64,000 nucleotides of DNA, from the NCBI GenBank assembly GCA_973895155.1, contig OZ316897.1:12648001-12712000 (forward strand), read 5' to 3'. The position numbers and the translations under genes are program-made. The notes beneath the pieces were generated by a model. That model was not told where the DNA came from. It ran no database searches and saw only the letters and a program-made list of their open reading frames with translations. Positions 53,300 through 64,000 of this stretch are shown piece by piece (the first letter of the stretch is position 1; each line of letters starts with the position of its first letter). This stretch comes from Marsupella aquatica. Lineage: Eukaryota; Marchantiophyta.

Positions 53300-55735
53300 A
53301 TGGAATATATGTCAAATTGCACTTTTTTGGCCGTCATTTGATGGTTTTACGTGCCCAGCAAGCAATCAACTGTCTTGCCTGTCAGGTTAAACCTGGGTTG
53401 GAGATGCTCTAAAGAAATAATGGAAATGTGTCTACAATTGAATGAGTCCCTTAGTCACCGTGTCAATTACTCTCCCATGATGTCCCTCCCATTGGCCCGG
53501 CCAGAGAATATACATGTGAGTGATCTGCTCTCAAGGGTCTGTCTATGCAACCTGTGCAGCAACAGCTCTTAGCAAGGAGGACTTTTGTGACTTAGGGAGC
53601 ACTTGGCACTTCCAAGCAAACTGGAGGGCCAGTGCACACACTAAATATAGTGTCCAACAAAAAGCATTTTTTGAATCCTTTTATTGCCCCCAAGGCCTTG
53701 TAAAGCCAAGTGCAGCCAATGGTGCCAGATTAATTGACTAAAAGACAGATTGAGGACCCACTCCACTTGTATGTCCCGTAATCTTTGACTAAAGTCTTTG
53801 TAAATGTGAAAAGAGAAGATCTTATGAAGGACTTGTGGGTCCTTTTTTCATGTAAATGACTTAATCTAGAAATGGACCAGGGGGCCACAAGAAACGACCA
53901 CCAGGAGAGGTGGTCTAAAATCTAGGACAAAAGAGTGCTCCACATAAGTAAAAATTGGGCCCCACTGCATTCCATGTAGGATTGGTTACAAGCTCCATTG
54001 AAAGTGCCCCCAATGTTTTGTAAAGTGAACAGCAGTAGTTTCTCCCAAGTGGATGGCTCTGATCAGATCTTGGAGACAAAAAAGAGAGAGTGGAAACTGC
54101 CTGCAACATAGTGTAAAGCCACCCTAATACTACTCACCTGATCTCCACTAACACGAGAACAAAGACAGACGTAAGTAACAGAACGAGCCAAGATAGTCCT
54201 GTTCGAGCAGAGTCCTAAGTCACACAACGGACAGAGAATTAATATCCTAGTGTGCATAGGTATGTTCTAACATATGGTCTTATCAACAAAGAGCCTGCTC
54301 CTAATTCACTGAATAGGACAGAAAGAGAATCGTACTGTGCCTGGGTATGCACTTGTGTTCTAATCATAAAACAAATCAATTCTCAAGTATCCACATAAAT
54401 TTGCGATGCCTAGCCTGACTGTCCTATGGGTTTGGCTTTTCTGTTTACTCCTCACCTCGGGGGTCTCACTATATGGGGACCTCCTCATTGCCTGCGACGT
54501 TTTTAGGCCTTGGACCCCCTAAAATGTAAGAAAAAAATTTTATTTTTTAACCCCTATAAAGTTGGAATATTCTTGGAATATTCTAAATTTGGATTAAAAA
54601 GACCCTAATGTTCTTATAAGTCTCAAAATTGAATTTAAAAGACCCTATTGTTCTTCTACAAAAATTCTTAAGTCTTCCCTTAGAACCAATAAAATGACCC
54701 TATCCTTCGTCGCACGTGATATGCCATTTTTGTGGAAGTGAAACCCCCGAGCTCCTCACTAGCTAGTACCGGGCTTTAGTTGCTTTGTCATTGTGGGGAC
54801 TCTAGAGCGTTTTGGCTCTTTTGGTCTTCCTGGTTTTACTCTTATTTTCTTATCTCCCCTTTGTATTGGGTCTCCTGCTTTTAATTTGGGATCCTCTATG
54901 GAGGTTTTTTGTTCTTTGGTCGGGTATCATTTACAGTAATCAACTGTCTGTTTGGCAACAAGTTGAAACCTCGGTACTAATTTGAAAATACAAGTCCCCC
55001 GCTGAAATAGTTTGATCATGACTTTGAAATTATTTCAGTACGTATCTGGAAAGTGCTCCTTTAGTGAACGCTGCCATCCGCTGAAATGCAAAGGGGGATA
55101 AGGCCGGGGTAAAAGGACTTATATATATTACTCAGATTTTGAACGACGTTGAGCACATGTCTGAAATTGACATCTGTGACTATATACATACTTTCTCAAA
55201 CACAAGAGAGACACAATTGTACAATGCATCTGATAGCAGAAAGGAGACCCTAAAATAGGGGCAGTACTCCATCGCAGAGAAGAACATATATAGTCACAAT
55301 AGTGTGTTAGTAATGCCCTACAGTGTAACATGTAAAGTACATATATAACCCTCCCTAATCCTAACAAGGTCTTACTGTCACAAGTCAAAAATCAGCATGA
55401 GAATAATATTAACCATGTACATTTTGGTTAGAACTACCGTCAGCCTCTCGATGGGTCTCAAGATGTTGTCTGCTGCGGAACGTGTGAAAGGGTACACTGC
55501 AAAAATGTAATAATGGAGCTCAAAAATATAATAGCAGTGCGCAGGGCGGCAATTGATATAGCATGCTCATCCGCTTGTACAATGTCTTGTAGTGATTCTC
55601 TTTCAACTAGAGGTAGAATACTTTCTCACTTTGAAAAAGACAATTACATTTACTATTATACAGTGTGTTTAACTATTTGTCGAAAGAGAAATACGTGAAC
55701 TTTTAACCTTAATTTTGAGCTATATTATTAGGGGC
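53300..55735. other. No gene recognised
   Basis: Mixed AT-rich sequence; chance frames only. The T-rich stretch at 54770-54940 resembles the 47560-47680 and 50560-50700 stretches in style and may be related retroelement 3' ends. Confidence 0.45.
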
Positions 55736-55737
55736 TC

Positions 55738-57255
55738 TTTATTCAGGTGACACTGATGTATAAACCATACTAAAGTATTGTAAAGTTATCAACCAATGGG
55801 GATATAAGCTACAATTCATCCAACTGTTTAGTTCTAGTTGCCCGGTTGAGCCTGGTGTCACACCATTCTAGGTAGTGTTAGAGTGTATTGTATTATCTAG
55901 ATCCGTATGTTTGGTATGTGTGCTATATGAGCCGATAAAGTTCCATTAGGTTTGTGTGAGAGGGTAGTTCTCTCTTGTGAGGCATTGAAAGGTTAACTTT
56001 CAATGTTGAGCCTTGGAGAGGGGAGCTTGTGTGGTGAGTATGGTGGCTGAGAGCTCTCTCTATGTAGCGTGGATTCCTTGAGTGCAAGGTGTGTTGGCTC
56101 GACATACGTGTGTGATCGGATCAGACGGGATTGAGTGCGTATTGTTAGCGTGGCTCGTTGTTTGAATTCTATTGAGATTATTGTGGGTTTTGGACATGTG
56201 TGGACATGAGTTTCACTTGTATTCCATTCTCTTGTATTTGTGATGTGGTAGTGTGACTATGTCTGGATGTATATGACAAGCGATGTATGTTATGTAGCCC
56301 CGTGTATGCGCACGACACTGGTGAGAGTCTCTCCTTCTCAGAAATAAGGACAAATTGTGAACATAGCCAAAGTACAGTCTTTAAAAAGTAACATTTACTC
56401 TAAATTACCTGATTGAAACTATGGTATTTAAAAATTTAAAGGGTTAGAAGAAATTACTAAATTTGAAATAATACAAAACAAAAGCCAAGACTAGGTCAAA
56501 TGCATATAAAAATACATGACAAGCAGCATGAATAAGACAAGACAACCAAAAGGTGTTTGGCCCAATATAGCAAGACAACCAAAATTAAGGGGGTTGGAAG
56601 AAATTATTAAATTTGAAATAATACAAAACAAAAGTAGAGGTTAGAAGAAATTATTAAATTTGAAATAATACAAAACAAAAGCCTAGATTAGGTCAAATGC
56701 ATATAAAAATACTTGAAAAGCAACATGAATAAGACAATCAAAAGATAAATTAAGGGGGTTAGAAGAAATGACTAAATTTGAAATAATACAAAACAAAAGC
56801 AGGGTTAGAAGAAATTATTAAATTTGAAATGATACAAAACAAAAGCCTAGATTAGGTCAAATACATATAAAAATACATGACAAGTAACATGAATAAGATA
56901 ACCAAAAGGTAAATTAAGGGGGTTTAAAGAAATTACTAAATTTGAAATAATACAAAACAAAAATAAGGGTTATTTAGAAAAAATTATTAAATTTGAAATA
57001 ATACAAAACAAAAACCTATATTTTATCAAATGCATATAAAAATATATGACGTGCAACATCAATAAGACGAGACAACCAAAAGATGTTCGGCCATATATAG
57101 TAACCTAGAAACAAGCAACATGAATAAGACAAGACAACCAAATAAGACAAGACAACCAAAAGATGTTCCCCCATATATGGCAACCTCGAAACAAGCAACC
57201 TGAATAAGACAAGACAACCAAAAGATGTTCGGCCATATATAGGAGCCTCGAAATT
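55738..57255 (+). repeat. Repeat block with a tandem array
   Basis: 55738-55870 resembles 33808-33950. From 56425 to 57255 a unit with AGAAGAAATTACTAAATTTG, AAATAATACAAAACAAAAGC, AGGTCAAATGCATATAAAAA and AATAAGACAAGACAACCAAA is repeated in full or part at least six times, then the last phrase with GATGTTCGGCCATATATAG about four more times. Non-coding. The sequence between (about 55878-56360), beginning TGTTAGAG, could be an inserted LTR, but no second copy was found. Confidence 0.75.
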
Positions 57256-57987
57256 GATAATCAACAGGAAGATTCATCACGGCGTGGGGTTGTAAGCCTG
57301 TAGCCGGAGGACAGTTGCTAGAAACGTACGCTGTTCATGCAACTCACTGGAGATACAATTCACTGCCCATCCTACATAAAAAGGGGTTATTTTGAGATTC
57401 TAGAGATGGGCATGCACGAGTTGGGTTATTAGTCGCTTAACTGTATATTCAGGACTTGGTGGACAGCAAAGATAAACTGAGGACTTGATCGAAAGGGCCT
57501 GCGTGACGATGATGCAGGAGGGGCCTGGTCCTTCTAGTCCTGAAGATGCAGGACGGGCCCGTTTAAGTCCTTAGTCGATCGACATCATATATTGTTCCAG
57601 GCCCTGAGTGGTCGCTCATTTCCGAAGTATCGCACAACACTTGAGAGCGTCAATCTATGACTAGATCTGTTAGCATTGCAATTCTATCTTCTCACCTTTC
57701 TGGTTGAAGATGATAATCTGAAGAATTTGCGAATCAGTGTCGAGCGAGTTGCGTACCACGTTCATATATTTCAGTGGACGGTCTGGTCGAAAGAGGACAT
57801 TTCCAAACCTGCGTAGAGTTGTAGAACCGCAGAGTTGTAGAAACTTAATTGCTTTGCATGATGCGGTTCGCACACAATTGTAGAAACAGTGGGAATTGAA
57901 GCTGAGTTAATTACTTTGGGGCAAGGTAAGTTCTGGAGCGGTGGGTTAATTTCTCAGAGAGTTATCGATCCAATAGCAACCATTCTG
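57256..57987. other. Upstream region of the kaurene oxidase gene
   Basis: Presumably includes the promoter and 5' UTR. No TATA box could be fixed with confidence. The reading frame of exon 1 is open from about 57862, but without an ATG before 57988. Confidence 0.4.
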
Positions 57988-60900
57988 ATGAGCATGGCTG
58001 AGGGAGGGATAGAACCCGTGCCCATCCATTTGCCTCATCACTACACCGCAGCTCTGGGCTCTCTTCCAGAATATATCGCTAAAACTCTGCAATTGGGTCT
58101 CAGAGGAGACAGCTTCGCCCTGACCCACTTGGTGATCGCTGGCGCTGTCTTGCTTCTTACGGTCACCGTGCTCTCGAAAGTTTCTCGCAGAATTGAGGAA
58201 AACGCACGGAAAAACTTGCCTCCAAGTAAGTGTCTTGTAACGTAGGCTTTTCTTGGTATGACGGATACCAAGGAAATGTAAATTGCTTACATTCTAGAGT
58301 GTAAACAGTTTCTAGCAAGCTTAAAGGGTGTTGGATTTTCGAAAGTTGAAAGTTTGAGCTCTACATTTGAGGATCTTTTAATTAATAAGCTGACCGAATT
58401 TCTGTCTATAACTCCTCCGAAAGGCTTATTAATTTACCGTCCCGAAGATCGACGAAGTAGGATTAAAGTGACCTGTTTGCTGCGGTACTCATCCTTACAG
58501 ATCGACAGTACGTATCCACATTCCATATTTCCAGTTGACTCTACTAACATATCCTGTGTGTTTTCTCGTTAATGTCCGCATTGCAGCAATACCAGGAGGA
58601 CTTCCATTTTTAGGAAATCTTCTGCAGCTGAATGACGTGAGACCCCACAAAATATTCACAGATTGGGCTACGAAGTACGGACCTATCTATCAGGTGAAAA
58701 CAGGATCTCTCAACAGTGTCGTCATCACTTCTGCCGAGCTCGCCAAAGAGGCTACGGTCAGGAAGTTCTCTTCCATGTCCTCCAGACGTCTTCCTACGGC
58801 CGTGAGTATCTTAAGTGCTGAAAAGACCATGGTTTCAATGTCTAACTACGGTCCTCAACATAAAAAATTGAAGATGCTGCTGGTGGGGAATCTGCTTGGG
58901 CTCAACAGTCAGAAGGCAAATCGCCCAATCCGCGAGGATGCAATGAGGCTGATGATGGATGAGATGTTTGCTAGTATCAACGGCCAGAAATCTGCAATTA
59001 TCAATATCAGGGACATTATCAAGCACGGCTTGTTCCACTTCGCAATGGTGCAGGTACAAATTTGTGTACATGTAAATTGAAACAGTTCCATCTCGTTGCT
59101 CAGGTCATATATGTCCAAATTATTTAGGTTTGTGTCCTTTTTGCTAAACTGTACCGCGCCATAAATTAAATTCGTCAAGCTTCAAAGCATCTGTCAGTCG
59201 GAAATTTTATTAGCTATCCACGTGTCGGCGGAGGTATCCTGAAATCAGACGTATTATCATACTCACTGTGGGTAATGAGAAATAAATTTCTTCGAAAATT
59301 GTTTTCGTGGGTATTAGTCGTTTCCGATCGCTGACAAATGATCATAACCAATCTCAACTGTATTCTGGCTGCCTGCAGGTCCTTGGGTACGCTTCCGAGG
59401 GTGTGAATGTTCCGGAACTTGGCCGATACGTGGAAAAGTGGGAGATGTTCGAGGCACTTGTCTTGGACATAATGAAATGTTTGCTTTATCTCGACTGGAG
59501 GGACTATTTCCCAGCTCTAAGCTTTATTCCTAACTCAGTCGAAAACGAGATTCGCAAAATTGACGGAAAAAGGAACTACATCATCGATGCCCTGATCGCA
59601 GAGCAGAGGCAGCTTATTGCGTCTCGGGTACGCCCATGTCGTCCTGTACATCGTTTAAACTATGTTTCTTGCATATATTTGAAATGCGAGACAGGCAGTC
59701 TCGTCCATGCATTGGTCCAGAGGGTTTCAACGAACACGCAAACAATAGGCGTTTCATTTACAAAATTATGGTCAGCCCCATCCAGCAGAGTGTTTTTCAA
59801 TTTAGATATATAAGGATTTCTGCTCTCAGGTCTTGTATACGTCATACCACCAATTTGATTACGAAAAACAGAATTCTTAATTGTCCCTGATCTAACAGTT
59901 GCTTTCAATCAGGAGGATAAATAATAGAGTTCTATGGAGTGTCGGAAAGGATGCAGATTGAATGCTAAACTTGACTGTGGACATATAACAAATTCCAATT
60001 TCGAGAAATTGGACGAAATCTATTGTACGTTGGAATGCGACTTAGACACGCAGTAGTATTTGGAAACTCATTTGTGCCAGTATATTAGTCCAGTACTAAA
60101 CCTCATGGTGGGGCCGGGAGGTTTGATCGTAAACTCGTTAGAAATTGAGCGAATCAGCTCACATGTCAGTTTTATTGTGGCAGCTTACCAAAGGTACATA
60201 GCATTAATCTAGACGTACCGGCAGGCCTAAACACCACTAATGTTTATTTGGTGGCATTTGTTTGAACACACTCAGGGTCCTACACGGTGCTTCTGTGATA
60301 TCCTGTTGACCGAAGCCAAGAATCTGACTCCCCTTGAAGTCCGAATGTCCGTATGGGAGCCTATTATCCTGAGTACGGACACGAGTATGGCCACAACAGA
60401 GTGGGCAATGTACGAACTTGCAAGAAATCCTCAGATCCAGGTGAGCGCGTAATAATCAATTTAGGTAAATTCATACGTTTGCCCGGGCCGATTTTACTCA
60501 GGCCATAATGCTAGTCTAGCATGTGATCATGATTTAGAAGTTCAAGAGCTCAATCAGTCAAGAGTTTCCATTTCCTCACGAGCGTAGAAATTCTTCGGAT
60601 GCAGGAAAGACTGTACCAAGAAGTCAAGTCTGTCGTGGGCGATCGTATGGTCACGGAAGATGATATCGACAAGCTTCCTCTTCTCACAGCCATTATCCAG
60701 GAGACCTTGAGAGTCTACCCTGCCGTGCCAATGCTATTTCCCCGATACGTCCATGAAGATACGACCATCGCTGGATACCTCATACCCAAGGACTCGGCTG
60801 TAAGTTCTCTAAGTATATATGTTCTTGTACTTGGTGATTGCATGGCCTTCCACTCTACTTTTTGACAATTTGAAGTGGCGCCGACGGTGGGAGTCTTATG

Positions 60901-62071
60901 CCTTGGAATCCAGTCTCTCAGCATCTGTTTCTTGCTAGAGGGGCGACCCACTATCCGATCTGATAGAGACCTATTAGATGCAACGAATCTCTAACAGCAT
61001 GTCACTATTTGGTTCTATATATATGCAGTTCAGAACTCCACTGCCACTAATTAACTCTTCCTATGTCGCTAAACTCAATATATGACTTGATGCAAATCGC
61101 CTAGTGAGTGGCATTATTATCATATAATACGTAATCCTCCATACAGTCTAGAACACTTCTAGCTTAGTTGGCTGCGGATATCACTGCTTCAATGATATTA
61201 CCTTTACATTTGAGCTTCAAATACTTTTTCCATACCAAATTCCCTGGAAGTGTCGGATGTTCTTTCTTAACCAGTCCGTCTTCGTACAAGTGAGTCGCTC
61301 ATTGTTTTGAATTCAACGCATTCCAGCAACAGATCCTTGGTGAAAGAAAAATTAAAACTTGGTGTGACATATAGTTGAGTGGGTGGGGAAACTTCCTTAT
61401 TGAATGAATTGGATCTACTTATAGCCAAAAGGACCAGGTTCGAATGAAGCACTAAATCGTAACTTTTATGCTACAAGTTATAATTTCCATTGCAAGCCAT
61501 GTGTTGATCCCCATAACTAGTAGAACCGTTAATATGGTACATGGTTTGTTTCGCACCAGAAGTCTACACTTGCTTTCAATGAAATAGTCAAGGTTCCTCG
61601 ACTTCTTCAAAAGCAGTCGTCAATTCAAGGCTAGGATGTTTCGACGTCTGTTAATTTCACTGTATGCTAGCTGTCAGCTGATTTCAGGATATCTCTTTTC
61701 AGGTGGTGGTCAATGTTTACGGAATCAACATGGATCCGAAGGTGTGGAGTAACCCGGAGAAGTGGGATCCAGATCGTCTCCTGAACGACAAGAGTATTGA
61801 CTTGGGTTTGAAAGACTTCCGCATTATGCCTTTCGGTGCTGGTAAACGCATATGTGCGGGAATGTCACAATCCATGTTCATCATTTCTATGAACCTTGCT
61901 TCGTTTGTCCTCCACTTCGAATGGAGCTTGCCTCCCAACGATATCAATGCTCAAAAGGAAGCGGTTGAAGATACAGCATTCTTCACCACCCACCTACTCC
62001 ATCCTCTACAAGCTGTAGCAAAGCCACGAGTCGGCTCGCGGATCAAGTATGAAGGAGAAGCAATAAATTAA
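57988..62071 (+). CDS. ent-Kaurene oxidase, cytochrome P450 CYP701 type
   Basis: Oxidises ent-kaurene in three steps to ent-kaurenoic acid, the entry to gibberellins and related kaurenoids; membrane-anchored at the plastid envelope/ER. Six exons with GT-AG introns: 57988-58225, 58587-59053, 59379-59627, 60276-60440, 60605-60799, 61703-62071; total 1,683 nt, 560 residues, normal for the family with a somewhat long N-terminus. The ATG at 57988 is the first in frame (upstream stop at 57859). Features in order: membrane helix (LVIAGAVLLLTVTVL); PGGLPFLGNLLQL; YGPIYQVKTG; DWRDYFP; I-helix STDTSMATTEW; K-helix ETLR; WDPDRLL; heme motif FGAGKRICAG. The PHK..F..WA.KYGPIY and DWRDYFP blocks favour CYP701. 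No damage seen; each junction keeps frame. Intron 5 is the longest (903 bp). Confidence 0.88.
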
Positions 62072-63228
62072 ATCGCTAGATATGACCTGTATGAGTTATG
62101 CTTTGCATGAAAGGTACACTGAAGTACTCGTCCAATTGTGATTACCCAAGATAAAGAGCTTAATATGTTAGAGACTCTTCGTTGTGAACAAGAACAACGG
62201 TCACTGTATCTTTGTAGTGCGCAAGTACTCCTTCGAGTTTACTGTACTAAAAACGTTCATGCTGACCCTGGGCTATCGTCTCATGTGAGAAACTACGTTC
62301 GAGGGTGCGACTGTCACCGAGGAGTTTCCGAAATAGAGAGGTTGATAGGTTAAATTTGCAGATTTCTAAAGCCAGCTATAACAGACTCGTGGGTTAATGT
62401 GCATGTGTGTGTAAATCTAGCTACACATATGAGGTTTCGAAATATATCCTGAAAACAAAACAGTATTCTACGGCAAATATTCAGCAGTTACAGATCAAAT
62501 TCGGCCATATGACGTAGATAATATATTTTTTCGTATAGCTACATAGTAAATAAGAACATAGACTCAAACATTCTAAAGATACAAAAATGGTAATTAAATC
62601 ATTGGCGCCACAGAGAAGCATCCGCAAAAGAGTAATAGTTAAGCAGTCCTCTAATCTTATGATTGTATAAAGCCGCCAGGATATCAGAGTGCGATAGTTC
62701 AAGCCCAGGGAATTCAGACCTTTAACTATCGGGAGCGACGGCACCGTATCCATCTTTTGGATTCTTATCTTACCGGGCTTAATAATGAGGTAGTTTAGAC
62801 ATGGATGTTCTGATTCGTCATGTTTTATCAAATTGTGAAGAAATGAAAAAGGGAGAATCATACCTGAAGAGAGGTTGAACCACAATGTTGTGCAAGGCAC
62901 ATCCTTCATATGAAACTTTCTGAGGTAACTACGGTAGCATTAATTGAGTGCGTGACGCCCAATTTACTGTGATGATGTGAGGTGCATTTGTGTCTGCTGA
63001 TGTCCTGCAACCAAGGTGGATTTGAGTTGGATTCGTCGTGGAATACGTCACGATCAATGACTCTATATTGCTGCTAGGGTCAGTTTACTGTGTTCTGGCC
63101 CCTTTCGTTCTTGGTTTTTAGGATACATATTTTAGTCAGCACTACGGCTGCAGTCTCTTCACATAGTGCACACCTTTGTCAAAGAAAAATAATATTTATT
63201 TATTGTTCTTGTCAAAATGCAATTGCCC
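62072..63228. other. 3' flank and intergenic
   Basis: Presumed 3' UTR of the P450 followed by AT-rich spacer. A minus-strand 142-codon frame (62481-62909) has no recognisable domain. Confidence 0.5.
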
Positions 63229-63300
63229 TCCGTTGTAGTCTAGATGGTTAGGATACTCGGCTCTCACCCGAGCGACCCGGGTTCGAGTCCCGGCAACGGA
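63229..63300 (+). tRNA. tRNA-Glu (anticodon CTC)
   Basis: A 72-nt cloverleaf: acceptor TCCGTTG pairs with CAACGGA. The D arm contains TAGTCTAGATGGTTAGGATA, the anticodon loop CTCTCAC gives anticodon CTC (63263-63265), and the T arm GGGTTCGAGTCCC is a perfect B box. No intron and no encoded CCA, as expected for a nuclear plant gene. Reads GAG codons. Confidence 0.97.
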
Positions 63301-64000
63301 ACGCTCCCGAGCAAAGACTACCACTTTTGGTGTCCTCAAGGTTGGGGCCATTACCTCTTTTGGTGTCTCCAATATTGGAGCTATCGTGTCAAACATCAGA
63401 GACATGTTAACATTTCCAACCAGTCAAGTGGGACTGATCTCTCTATCAAGAAATTTTTTGCCTGGACACGTCTATACAGGCTCTGAAAATTTCACCCATT
63501 TGGTTTTTGGTGACGAAGCAGAACCATCAGACCCGACCAAGTGACCTTTAACAAGACAGAAAAAGTCAGGTCCTAGATCGAGCTCCTGGCGAAGTGACCT
63601 TAACATGAGAGAATTTTTTGACGAATCAGGCCCAGAAATCTCCTCGATCTTGCCTACCGTAGTCTTGGCCACATCTGTACTTGAGGTCAAACAAACAGCT
63701 GGATAATGTGTTTTTCTCTGAAATCGTTTGATGCAAAAAAGATGTACAAGTGGATGGATGCAAACTAAATACAGAGATCTTCTTTAGCATTTATTGTATC
63801 CCCTTCCCTGAAGCTAAACGAGCAATAGATTAAGTTTGTTGTGTAAAGAACGGGGTAAAGAATGCTGAAAAATTTTAAATGTAGACTTATAGCCATCATG
63901 ACGATAGAGGTTGAGGATGAGTCTGTTGCTTGCTCACGAAATTTGCCATCGGTGACATGGACAGAGCTATATATTAATCAATGCAGCAAGTGTCATTGCT
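63301..64000. other. No gene recognised
   Basis: A short phrase TTTTGGTGTC recurs at about 63326 and 63358. The minus-strand frame at 63472-63690 (72 codons) has no domain. Confidence 0.45.

Noticed and set aside
52878-53412. Gly/Leu-rich frames
   Set aside because: Translation of the G-rich minisatellite without domain content.
62481-62909. 142-codon minus-strand frame downstream of the P450
   Set aside because: No domain and no splice or promoter context; likely chance.

Overview
This window is nuclear DNA of a land plant. It has a legume-lectin receptor kinase, a six-exon cytochrome P450 of the ent-kaurene oxidase (CYP701) type, plant-type GT-AG introns, a Ty1/copia polyprotein, a TNP2 (CACTA) transposase and a nuclear tRNA-Glu. 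Most of the rest is decayed mobile DNA and AT-rich repeats, so the genome is probably large. The mix of mobile-element families suggests a seed-free plant (bryophyte, lycophyte or fern), but the sequence does not settle this.

Region 1 (1-16.3 kb) lies almost entirely on the minus strand. Read in that direction it holds a SET-domain pseudogene (16.3-15.0 kb), two unidentified exon-like fragments, a Cys-rich frame, an EDM2-like PHD protein, a tandem-BRCT protein, an F-box-like protein and the 5' part of a TNP2 transposase running off the window. A 5'-truncated copia element with its 3' LTR (about 9.6-13.05 kb, plus strand) interrupts the series. Chromatin-type domains beside a CACTA transposase may be element cargo.

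Region 2 (16.95-21.64 kb) holds a plus-strand Gly/Ser/His-rich pseudogene bracketed by clusters of TCCGAT/ATCGGA motifs, probably another DNA transposon, followed by an 840-bp polypyrimidine tract.

Region 3 (about 21.9-31.2 kb) is the most unusual part. A plus-strand DUF7869-like (transposase-like) gene and a Ulp1-protease fragment converge on a minus-strand gene. That gene joins a ParB-like domain to a bacterial-type beta-class N6/N4 DNA methyltransferase. A 688-bp intron between the two halves is filled by six roughly 90-bp repeats, each carrying a 19-bp palindrome. Closely related palindromes (core TGGGATCC..GGATCCCA) surround the promoter of the DUF7869 gene, which ties the two genes together as one element. 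Both genes are broken by stop codons, all of them explicable as C-to-T or G-to-A changes.

Region 4 (31-57.9 kb) is gene-poor. It contains a coiled-coil frame, two inverted copies of a roughly 640-bp TIR element (one inside a minisatellite), a tRNA-derived SINE, a poly(A)-tailed retroelement end, several tandem repeats, a (C)24 run, a G-rich array and one intact gene, the lectin receptor kinase (42.45-44.56 kb, minus).

Region 5 (57.9-64 kb) has the complete kaurene oxidase gene, the entry point of kaurenoid/gibberellin biosynthesis, and a complete tRNA-Glu(CUC). The intact genes do not form an obvious pathway together.
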